Source: JBFJVZ01 sp041623895
GTDB lineage: Bacteria > Planctomycetota > Planctomycetia > Pirellulales > Pirellulaceae
NCBI GenBank assembly: GCA_041623895.1
Contig: JBFJVZ010000112.1
Coordinates: 1 to 17,694, forward strand
DNA length: 17,694 bases
Reading direction: 5' to 3'
Part shown: positions 7,360 through 15,000 of the stretch, piece after piece
How the letters are laid out: each line of letters opens with the position of its first letter
Numbering within the stretch: position 1 is the stretch's first letter
The notes under the pieces: generated by a model
Database searches by the model: none
What the model was told of the DNA's origin: nothing
Seen by the model: the letters and a program-made list of their open reading frames with translations, nothing else
Made by a program: the position numbers and the translations under genes

Positions 7360-8457
7360 CTACGGCAGATGAATCGTCTTCAGCGACAAGGCGCCGTCGT
7401 TTTCGGCCATCACCAGGGCGTGCCCGTCGTCGACTTTGTCCAGTTGCACGATGCCTTTTAACGACTCGATGGTTTCGTAGGGTTGCCCGGCCGTGCCGCC
7501 GCCAGAAACTCGCTCACTGAGTCCGCTGTTCTTTTCCAAATCATCGGTGCTGATTTTCATCACGCCGCGCGCGCTGTTGGCCATCAGCAGGTAATCTTTG
7601 CCATCGCTCTTGTAGACAATCATGTCAAGCGGACGGTTCCGATTTCCCAACTCGGCGACCGTGGTGCCTTTGATTTTCTCGGTCGAACCCAGCTTGGCGA
7701 CAGGGATTTTAACTAGCGGAGTGCAAGTGTATCCGGCCAGTAAGTTTGGCTGGCCGCCGATGTTGAACGGTACAAAAGTTTGGATCGCAGCATAATCTTC
7801 GCTTCTTCCGTGAGCGGCATGAAAGATCTCCACTCGCATGCCTTCCGAGCGATCTCGAAACGGAAAATCGAATTCACGAACACTGCTGGGTGAGTCGCCT
7901 GCTTGCAGGCCAGCAACCAGCACTTTTCCTTCTGTGTAAGCCAAATCAGTAATGGACTGCATCCGCGGATTCGATTGACGTCGACCGCGCTGAACGAGTT
8001 TGTCCTCGGGCGGGTTGGGCAAATTTGCGGTGGCGTGGCCAATCTTGTCCAGATTCAACGGAGTGACGGTTCCATCGGGCGCGATCCTGGCTAGATGTCC
8101 TTTTCCGCCACCGCTAACCGAAACAAACGCGTGTCCTGTTTCTGGGTTCACTGCCATGTCGACAACGGTAGCATCCTTGGCACCGAGCGCTTTGGCCAGA
8201 TTCACTTGAACATCAGTGATGTCGTACGCACCGTCCGCTTTGCCTGAATCTTCCGTGTTGATGGCGTAAACCTTCGCGGCTTTGGGATCACCCACAAACA
8301 ACACATTACTGGGGCCGAATGCCATGGGCCCGGCCGATTGAAGTTCCAGAGGACCAGGAGTCAGGCCGTAAACGTCCGCGGCGGACAGTTGTGAGTGACT
8401 GGCGGCAACCGTGATTGCCACGATGAAGCAAAGCGTAGACTGGAAAGAGATTCGCAT
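7360..8457 (-). CDS. Secreted protein of unknown function, probably a beta-propeller
   Basis: The 365-residue protein begins with a classical signal peptide: MRIS, a hydrophobic stretch to about residue 21, then a probable cleavage in LSA-AD near 27. The mature part has repeated short beta-strand blocks such as GPSNVLFVGDPKAAKVYAIN, VDMAVNPETGHAFVSVSGGG, ARIAPDGTVTPLNLDKIG and ITDLAYTEGKVLVAGLQAGD, the rhythm of a propeller or quinoprotein-like fold. No cysteine pair, haem motif or recognisable catalytic signature is visible. ATG 8457 has AGGA eight bases upstream. The gene ends before a strong terminator, so it is probably transcribed alone or at the end of a unit. The fold is inferred from pattern only and no enzymatic role can be assigned. 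It probably acts in the periplasm or at the cell surface. Confidence 0.75.
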   Translation of the reverse strand: MRISFQSTLCFIVAITVAASHSQLSAADVYGLTPGPLELQSAGPMAFGPSNVLFVGDPKAAKVYAINTEDSGKADGAYDITDVQVNLAKALGAKDATVVDMAVNPETGHAFVSVSGGGKGHLARIAPDGTVTPLNLDKIGHATANLPNPPEDKLVQRGRRQSNPRMQSITDLAYTEGKVLVAGLQAGDSPSSVREFDFPFRDRSEGMRVEIFHAAHGRSEDYAAIQTFVPFNIGGQPNLLAGYTCTPLVKIPVAKLGSTEKIKGTTVAELGNRNRPLDMIVYKSDGKDYLLMANSARGVMKISTDDLEKNSGLSERVSGGGTAGQPYETIESLKGIVQLDKVDDGHALVMAENDGALSLKTIHLP

Positions 8458-8512
8458 GGACGCATTCCTAAATGCAAGGAGCTAAAGAAGAAACATTAGC
8501 GCTCTGAACTGC

Positions 8513-8537
8513 GGCCGCATCCGATTCCGCTGCGGCC
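8513..8537. repeat. GC-rich stem-loop between the methyltransferase gene and the secreted protein gene
   Basis: GGCCGCA (8513-8519) pairs with TGCGGCC (8531-8537) around an 11-base loop. It is 65 bases past the methyltransferase stop and just before the secreted protein gene on the - strand. No T-run follows on the - strand. A run of seven A on that strand (seven T, 8555-8561, on the + strand) precedes it. It could be part of the leader of the downstream gene; its function is unknown. Confidence 0.4.
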
Positions 8538-8601
8538 AAGAAATCAGTGTATCCTTTTTTTGAGCCCAGGATATCAGCGATCAGAAAAAACAATCGACGA
8601 A

Positions 8602-10146
8602 TTAGAAGAGCACGAATTTCGGATCGAAATGCTGATCCCATTGCCGCATTTGGCCGAGCTCTTCGGCCAGTACCGATAGGCTCAGGCCCCGCAGTAGCTT
8701 GGCTGTGATCGGACGCTTGGCATCCCAAAACACTCGTGACTGAAAGTATTTCTCGGCGAGTGACGATTCCAGCAGCTGTTGTACCAAAGTTGCTTGGGAT
8801 CGCGTCCGCAGCGGCAGAAAATAACAGGTGTCGTCGACCACAACCGGGCGACCTTCGACGGGTCCGATCAACGTAAAGGAAAGTCGTTTATAGAAGCCGC
8901 AGATGGCAACTTTCCAGGGGGCGAAAGTGTAGGGGCCGATTCCAAACAACGCGTATCGGTCGCGACCGCGATAGATTGACGATTTGCGGGCAGCGAACCG
9001 TTCAGCATTCGCCTGTAGGTAACGCCAGGTTTTTGGATGCGTATTGGCTAGTTCTTCTGTAGCCTCGCTCATGGTTCGCTGAGTAATCAAGATTCGGCAT
9101 CGACGACAATCTGCTTGACCGTTGGCTACGTCCGAGCCCTTGGCAAGCGGATACAGCAAGTCCGGTTCGATGTCGATGACGTCCCCCGCACGGGTTTCAA
9201 GTTGACCGTCATCGATTGTCAACTCCAGGACTCCCGCAAGGTCATGTTTGATGCCGCTTCGCCAAGTCAGCTGATCGGCCACTTTGCCCGCTGCCGACAA
9301 ATGTGAAGTGGCGGCGGCAGCTATTGGATCGGCAACGATCCGGCCATCAAACCAACCGAAGGCGATTGAGCTGGCTGGCTGCTGTAAGCATGTCGACCCA
9401 TAACAGATTTGTGTCTGTGTCTGATGATTGGTCGTTTTCAGCAACAGCAGGCAGGCGTCAACATTTACACCAAAATACTTTTTCGCATCAAAGCGTCTGA
9501 TGCTGATGAAAGAGAACCGCTGATTGGTTCGCCATGCGCGCGCGAGAACTTTTCGTGCGGTCGATGTTTTGATCAGCATCGCCAAGGCATCAACGTCCGG
9601 CTGCATCGCGCCCAGCAGAGACATTAACATCGACTCGGCGATATCAAAGTTGGAGTTGCCCGTGATAGCATCGATTCCTGATTCCAGGTCGACGTTTGAC
9701 TTCCGTGGCAGGTTTTGACCGTTAAGTACTCCTAACTTTGAATTCGTGACCCACGGTGGATTACCAAGAAACAGCACCGCGCCCGAGTGATTACGGCGAT
9801 CAGAATTCCAATCACACTGAAAGAAGTCACGTTGCATGATTCGATAGCGCCGCTTGCTTGACAAAGCCTTTCTCGGCGCCTGCCGGGCTGACAGGCTCAA
9901 CCGCATTGCCTCCATAGCAGCATGTCGATAGCGGTCATTGATTTCGTATCCCAGCAATTCCGCAGTGGGAAACTCGCTTGCAGCGGCGACCAAGAACGCA
10001 CCTTCGCCACACGTCGGTTCAACGACTACCTGCACGTCGCCGAACTGCTCGCCAGCGATTCGACAACACTTGCTGGCTAGTTCGACCGGAGTCTGGAAGT
10101 CACCGAATTCGATTCGCTGTTTGTGATCCACTTCGCAGCGTCCCAT
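8602..10146 (-). CDS. Solitary N6-adenine-type DNA methyltransferase
   Basis: The 514-residue protein has the order of an amino-DNA methyltransferase with an N-terminal catalytic domain. EFGDFQTP (13-20) resembles the N-terminal motif of this group. Motif I, VVEPTCGEGAFL (41-52), binds S-adenosylmethionine, and YEIND (67-71) matches the acidic residue after the second strand. Motif IV, GNPPWVTNS (128-136), is the NPPW form typical of N6-adenine methylation. The C-terminal part (about 350-514, with IGPYTFAPWKVAICGFYKRL and KYFQSRVFWDAKRPITAKLL) resembles the target-recognition domains of TaqI/Eco57I-type enzymes. No endonuclease domain or adjacent restriction gene is visible, so this is either an orphan methylase or part of a system with distant partners. 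The ATG at 10146 has only a poor ribosome binding site, and no other Met lies close. The target sequence cannot be predicted. Confidence 0.85.
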   Translation of the reverse strand: MGRCEVDHKQRIEFGDFQTPVELASKCCRIAGEQFGDVQVVVEPTCGEGAFLVAAASEFPTAELLGYEINDRYRHAAMEAMRLSLSARQAPRKALSSKRRYRIMQRDFFQCDWNSDRRNHSGAVLFLGNPPWVTNSKLGVLNGQNLPRKSNVDLESGIDAITGNSNFDIAESMLMSLLGAMQPDVDALAMLIKTSTARKVLARAWRTNQRFSFISIRRFDAKKYFGVNVDACLLLLKTTNHQTQTQICYGSTCLQQPASSIAFGWFDGRIVADPIAAAATSHLSAAGKVADQLTWRSGIKHDLAGVLELTIDDGQLETRAGDVIDIEPDLLYPLAKGSDVANGQADCRRCRILITQRTMSEATEELANTHPKTWRYLQANAERFAARKSSIYRGRDRYALFGIGPYTFAPWKVAICGFYKRLSFTLIGPVEGRPVVVDDTCYFLPLRTRSQATLVQQLLESSLAEKYFQSRVFWDAKRPITAKLLRGLSLSVLAEELGQMRQWDQHFDPKFVLF

Positions 10147-10214
10147 CGCAAGCGAGCGATAAATGCCCGTTCGGCTCTAGTGCTTTGTCCAGATTCAATC
10201 TTACGGTGTTGGTC

Positions 10215-10277
10215 GTAGCCGATGTCGCCAGACTTCGGGGTACCTGGAACGAACCGAATTCTGGCGAATCCGGCTAC
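10215..10277. repeat. 63-bp palindromic repeat of the GTAGC family
   Basis: Three nested pairings can be read: GTAGCCG (10215-10221) with CGGCTAC (10271-10277), TCGCCAGA (10225-10232) with TCTGGCGA (10260-10267), and TTCGG (10234-10238) with CCGAA (10254-10258). The left 24 bases match 5659-5682 at 20 positions, and both elements end in CCGAATTC-type sequence followed by a GCTAC end. The size (63 against 64 bases) and design are the same, so these are two copies of one family. This copy is 69 bases upstream of the methyltransferase start. Confidence 0.8.
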
Positions 10278-10672
10278 CCTCAAGTCAAAAGTTGACAGAG
10301 CACTTGAGCATTTCATCTTTCACGTCGCCGTTTCCGAAAAAGGGGTCAGGGCTTCAAGATCTTGGTAGTCAACAAATATACAGCTACTGGACCCAGAATA
10401 TCGTTGAAAAAACGGGAGCCGAAAGAATGCCAGCGGACAGGGGCGTGTCACGGGGCAAGCAACACAGCACCACCGCCCGCTGGCGTGGAAGGATTGCAGC
10501 AGAATCTGCTGACTTCAGCAATCACCGCGATGGGTGGCTGAGTCTCGGCAACAAGTAGGTGTCAGCAGTGCGGTGGGAAAATGGGGGCAGGCAGCAAAAA
10601 CCAGAGGGCCTCTGAGCGGGGACTTTGATAATAACCGCCTTTTCAGACAAATGAACGTCCGAGAAATGCGGG

Positions 10673-10730
10673 CTGGAACGGCGGAGTCCGCGTACTACTC
10701 CAGAGGCAAGACACAAGGTGGGACCCACCT
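10673..10730. other. Cluster of small hairpins upstream of a short gene, possible RNA leader
   Basis: CTGGA (10673-10677) pairs with TCCAG (10699-10703) and encloses GCGG/CCGC (10681-10684 with 10688-10691). Next to it AGGTGG (10716-10721) pairs with CCACCT (10725-10730). Together they make a compact two-hairpin structure 34 bases before the ATG at 10764. No known riboswitch or ncRNA class is recognised. The structure could be coincidental. Confidence 0.3.
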
Positions 10731-10763
10731 GAAAAACATCGGACAATTCCTGAGGAAAAGAAA

Positions 10764-10967
10764 ATGCGTCTTTTCAGCTACGTACTTGAACTAGCGGACG
10801 GAAGTCAGATCCAGGTCGGGCGATCGCCCTACTCGAACGCTCCATTGGTGCTGAAATCAGATGTTCCCGCCGGGCGGCTGCAGGCATTTAGCGACGTCAA
10901 CCCACCCAAAGGAATGCGTCAAACCTCGCAAACTGCCCAGCATGAAATGTTGCTGACAACGCATTGA
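10764..10967 (+). CDS. Possible small protein of 67 residues, function unknown
   Basis: The case for this gene is a good ribosome binding site (GAGGAAAAG shortly before the ATG) and a sequence that looks protein-like at the start (FSYVLELADGSQIQVGRSPY, residues 4-23), with an alternating polar/hydrophobic beta-strand pattern. It has no signal peptide, membrane helix or cysteine. It stands alone on the + strand between two - strand genes, with a weak hairpin after its stop. I do not recognise a family. The C-terminal half is less convincing, so it may be a decayed remnant or a chance frame. Confidence 0.4.
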   Translation: MRLFSYVLELADGSQIQVGRSPYSNAPLVLKSDVPAGRLQAFSDVNPPKGMRQTSQTAQHEMLLTTH

Positions 10968-10974
10968 AGTGAGA

Positions 10975-10996
10975 ACCTCAGCTGCCACACTGAGGT
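10975..10996. terminator. Weak stem-loop after the 67-residue frame
   Basis: ACCTCAG (10975-10981) pairs with CTGAGGT (10990-10996) around an eight-base loop, eight bases after the stop at 10967. There is no T-run on either side, so termination is uncertain; it also lies 32 bases beyond the stop of the CHAD gene on the other strand. Confidence 0.35.
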
Positions 10997-11004
10997 AGAG
11001 GAAG

Positions 11005-11028
11005 TGGGAAGTCTTCCGACTTGCGCTA
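11005..11028 (-). repeat. Half-palindrome of the GTAGC family directly after the CHAD stop codon
   Basis: On the - strand the CHAD gene ends TGA and the next bases are TAGCGCAAGTCGGAAGACTT and then CCCA. This differs at only three of 24 positions from TAGCGGAAGTCGGCAGACTT and following bases at the kinase stop (5660-5683). AAGTC and GACTT form a short hairpin with a four-base loop. The right half seen in the other two copies is not found here. Confidence 0.7.
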
Positions 11029-11922
11029 TCAAGAACACGATGCTCCAGCGAGTTCCCGAATAAAATCATCAGGACTGTCAAAATAGAGCACGCAGCCCTC
11101 GGCAAGCGACGATGACTGAAGCTCGGCAGCAACGACGCAGCACACCTTTTCACACTCGGCGCGGATGTCTGAATCGAGACTTGAGGCACTGGCGATGGCG
11201 TTTTGAAGAACCATGATATCTTGTGCTGAACCGAGTAATTCTCCCAGATCGCGAACCGCTTTGATCCGGGGCTGCAGTTTGCATTTGCTCAGGGGCGTAA
11301 GGAACTGGCACTGGTAGAGGTGCATTTTGACGGCTTTTCGCAAGTTGTGAAAAGCCTCGGGCGCAGCTTCGCGACGAGCCGTTTGTATCAAGTCGCGGCC
11401 CGATGCGTAGGATCGCCGTAGCGCATCAACATCCAGCAAGAACTTGTCGTAGTCAGTCATGGACTTTATCAGCCGCCTTGCCTTTTGTAGCTGCTTGGCC
11501 ACTTTGGGCAGCGTCTTTTCCAAAGGCTGACAAGTTCTGTCGAGCCTGTCGACTGAGGGCGCTTCTATGGGCGTCACCGACCTCATGATTTCGATCAGAT
11601 CGACGGTAGCCGACTGCGCTTGAATTCTCGATCCCACACGATCGATTGCTTGCGGAATGATTTGACAGTCACGATAGGGTGACAGCTGCCGGGCAGCGTC
11701 GCGAACATGCCGCGAAGCTTTCTTGGCAAGCGACTTGTCGAACACGGCAAAGAGATCCAGATAGGCGCGAATGCGCTTGCATTGGCGACGCGTATCGTGA
11801 ATCGATTCGTCTTGTGGCAAGGTTGTCTGTTGCACCGCCTTCAGCGCACGGTCGATGCGAGAGACGATACTGTCTCGCAAATCTCCAACAGCAAGTTTGC
11901 ATTTCTTGCGTTTCGATCCCAT
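11029..11922 (-). CDS. CHAD domain-containing protein
   Basis: The 297-residue protein is an all-helical CHAD domain (conserved histidine alpha-helical domain), a fold known to bind inorganic polyphosphate. The two marker histidine/basic helices are present: IHDTRRQCKRIRAYLDLF (41-58, with H42, R45, R46, K49, R50 and R52) and FHNLRKAVKMHLYQCQFL (191-208, with H192). Many further Arg and Lys residues fit a polyanion-binding groove, and DLGELLGSAQDIMVLQNAI (225-243) is a typical later helix. There is no fused CYTH triphosphatase domain, signal peptide or membrane helix, so a cytoplasmic polyphosphate-binding role is likely. Upstream the SD-like AGGA is 12 bases or more from the ATG, so initiation may be weak. 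No polyphosphate kinase or phosphatase gene is nearby. Confidence 0.85.
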   Translation of the reverse strand: MGSKRKKCKLAVGDLRDSIVSRIDRALKAVQQTTLPQDESIHDTRRQCKRIRAYLDLFAVFDKSLAKKASRHVRDAARQLSPYRDCQIIPQAIDRVGSRIQAQSATVDLIEIMRSVTPIEAPSVDRLDRTCQPLEKTLPKVAKQLQKARRLIKSMTDYDKFLLDVDALRRSYASGRDLIQTARREAAPEAFHNLRKAVKMHLYQCQFLTPLSKCKLQPRIKAVRDLGELLGSAQDIMVLQNAIASASSLDSDIRAECEKVCCVVAAELQSSSLAEGCVLYFDSPDDFIRELAGASCS

Positions 11923-11944
11923 CTACCCGACAATTCCTCGTTTG

Positions 11945-11991
11945 CAGCGACCTTGGTGCAGCTCCTAACTTAGCTGCTGGTGTGGTCGCTG
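11945..11991. other. Strong two-step stem-loop between the large cytochrome-like gene and the CHAD gene
   Basis: CAGCGACC (11945-11952) pairs with GGTCGCTG (11984-11991) and, inside, GCAGCT (11958-11963) pairs with AGCTGC (11972-11977) around an eight-base loop. It lies 76 bases past the stop of the large gene and 23 bases before the CHAD start on the - strand. With no T-run it is not a standard terminator. It could protect the end of the upstream transcript or shape the CHAD leader; this is inference. Confidence 0.5.
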
Positions 11992-12066
11992 AGCAAATGA
12001 ATTGCCAACGACGGTAAATTACGTCCCGCAGTTGAGTCTCGCGAGTCTTGAATCCCAGTTTTCACC

Positions 12067-15000
12067 TTACGTCTCCGGTACAGCGTGTACCGTCAAATAC
12101 ACTTCTTCGCTAAAAAGAACACCGCTGGCATCATCAAAACCCATCTCCAGGTGCACCTGGTCGCAGACCTTCAGCTCAGGCGTGATCAACGTGACGGTAC
12201 GTTTGTCGTCGGATAATTCGATCGATTCGATGACCAATTGATCGCGTCCAATTTGCCCCGGCTTGAGTACCGAAAACTGTTCCGACCCGTACTTCGCTGA
12301 CCAAAGATAATCCCACATTTCCGCGTCCCACATTTCTGGATCAGCGGCTTCGGGCGCCAGCTGAAAGTTAAACGTCAACTCGATGCCGTTGGGAACAACG
12401 CGAACGCGATCGATCATTCTGACTTGATCACCGGTGTAGCGGAGCCGTTGCAGACAACCATCTTTGCCGCCCTTGGGACCTTGCCAGCCGGAGAGTCCAG
12501 TTCCGTAGACTTGCCCATCCGCCGGATTCACGCGCAGCCGCATCACACCTGCTTGCCATTGGTGTGGCAGAGTGACAATCGACGATTGCATTTGTCCGTC
12601 GATTTCCTGCAGTGACATGTAGTACAACCATCCCTTGCCGAAAGACGAATGGATCAAGCGACCCGATAAAGGTCCCCAGCGTTTGTCGCCGGCCCAAACT
12701 TGTCCGCCGCATGAATTGTCCAATTCTTGCGGCATCCAAATGAAAGGTTCGTCAAACGTCTTTGGCAATTCGCCGCCATGCTTGTCGCGTAACCAGGCAT
12801 CCTGTTCTTTGTTGATCGGCATGTTCCCAAAGAATCCGTCTGCTGTCACCAGCGAAATCTTGCCGGCCGGCATCCAGGGGCCTTGGTTATCGCTGACGGT
12901 GAAGCGATCATCGTCCAACTTGCCCATCCCGTTAGGCGTGCGGATTCCCCAGGCGACGACATCGGCGCGGCCGCCTTCGGGTGGAACTTTCATGATGGTT
13001 CCAGGACGATGGTGGTGGGTGTATTGGCCGGCTTTGGCGAAGTAGAAATTACCGTGGGAGTCCGTTTGCAAATCAAAGTTGTAGGCGTGAAACATGCACG
13101 AGACATCGTCGTCGATCCAAAATGCTTCAACAAAGTCCGCCTCGTCGTTTCCATCGTAGTCGTGCAGTCGTTTTAGTCCGTCGCGGCAGGTTACATAGAT
13201 TTGATCATCGACCACGCGGACACCAAATGGTTCGAATAGACCGGCCGCGTATCGTTTCCAAGTTACATTGTGCAACTGGTCGTCGATCCCGCTGACGATA
13301 TAGACGTCGCCCCCGTGCGTGGTTACGACGCAGCGTCCATCGTCAAAGAAATCCAAGGCGCTGGTACGTAGCCAAGCGTTCCAGGGATTTTCGAAGGGAA
13401 CAGGAATCGTGTCGAGCGCATATCCGTTGATCGATTCGCCCAGCGATCCGGAGAACGTCAACCGGTTCGGCCAGCGAGTCGGTCCGCCGCGCGTCATCTG
13501 TTTGGGATCCGGCACATCTCCGCGCAAGAGGGCAGCCTGCTCAGCATGCTGCTTCTGAAAGGCAGTCATCTGCGTTTCGGTTACCGAACAGCGAAGAATG
13601 CGAAAGACGCGCGGGTTCTTGCTGGGTGGTATTTCCAAAATCAGTCGATCCTGGTCGAGACTCAATTCCAGCTCTTGATCGCCAACAAGGCCCACTGCGG
13701 TGAAAGTCGGCGACGCATCATTCTGTTCAGCTGGTTCCGCCTGCTCCGATTCGTCGCCCGGTTTCCAGGTCCAAAGCGCGGACCCTGCCTCCGGTACTTC
13801 TTTTTCACCAAACGATTTGATTTGAACATCGGACATGACCCGGTCGAAAACGGCTGCCCAGCCGATTTCTCCTCCGAAGTCACCAGCAAAATCTGTAGCT
13901 GTTGCTCCTAGTTTTAGCGCGTGGCCTTTGATCGGCTCGCGGCGAAACTCTTTACGCGAGGCCTCCAGTTTTCCGTCGACATACAGCCGAGTTTGATCAT
14001 CTCTGACAACAAGAGCAGCCGTGTGCCACTGGTTGTTGGTGACAGCGGTCTTGCCGGTGATCGCGCCAACCCATCCGATGTCGAACACCAATCGCTTTCC
14101 GCGAATGAACAGCGTCTTGCCGCCGGGTACCCATTTGCCCGCTTCCGGTGCGGATGAAATCAGCGTGCCTCCCTTGCGCGTTTTGAATCGCACCAGGATC
14201 GTGCGGCCCGGCGTCCCTAGATCAAGCGATCGAGCTTTTTCACTGGGCACGACATGGATTGCCTGATTGTTGCTGGTTTCGCTTTCGTAAGCTCCGGTTG
14301 CTTTGTTGGGGAGGAAGCCAAACAGAGTTTCGACGTCGACCCCCGACTCACCCGGGCGGGTCTGTTTTCCCACGCAAAGACGCAGCGAATGATCTCCCGC
14401 TGCCACGTTAAGCGTATGCTCGACAACTGGGAACTCGCCCAGCTGCTGGGATGTGATCGTCTCCAGTACATCACGTTCCCCAATCGCGAAACTCATAATC
14501 GCTTGGTCCCCGTGCAAATAATGACCGTGGTACTGCGCCCAATCACTGCGCACCGGTCCTCGCGGTGGCTTGGCGTCATCGGGAATCTCGAATGACCCGC
14601 CCAGCTCCCAGGCGTACTCATCCAATCCGGCAAGTGGAGTGCCGACAGGCTGCGGCATCCGCTCGCCGCGTTGACGATAGTGCTGTGTCTGCGAGAGATC
14701 CAAGAATCCGTCACTCCACACACCACCCAATCGAAACCGATGAAGGTCGTAATTGATGGTAACATTGTTGGGCAGCCGAAAGGTCAATGAATTGTTAATA
14801 GATCCGCCCAGCTGCGAGCCGAGCACGGGACCGTAATCACGGTCGCCGCCCAGCAGAAATTCTCCGCTTTCGGTCCCCTTTGGCAGTTGATTCAAATACT
14901 TTTGATCGATCGCCGCATAATCGGGATTGCTCGACTTCATGAACTGTTCGCGGATGTAATGAATCACCTGGTAACGTTCCTTAGGCGATAGATGCTGCAT

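Larger units (their letters stand above)
10147..10763. other. 617-base stretch without a convincing gene
   Basis: Open frames here (for example 10292-10558 and 10534-10794) lack family resemblance, use rare AGA/AGG codons or have poor starts, so none is called. The stretch holds a palindromic repeat at 10215-10277, a GAAAAAGGGGTCAGGGC motif at 10336-10352, and clustered small hairpins at 10673-10730. It may contain the promoter and leader of the 67-residue gene at 10764, but no clear -35/-10 pair stands out. Confidence 0.5.

Noticed and set aside
10292..10558. 88-residue + strand frame
   Set aside because: Low-complexity, no family resemblance and no ribosome binding site.
10534..10794. 86-residue + strand frame containing MNVREM, which recalls the start of group II intron reverse transcriptases
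   Set aside because: Only six residues match, no reverse transcriptase domain or intron domain V follows, codons are atypical, and the start is a GTG without a ribosome binding site.
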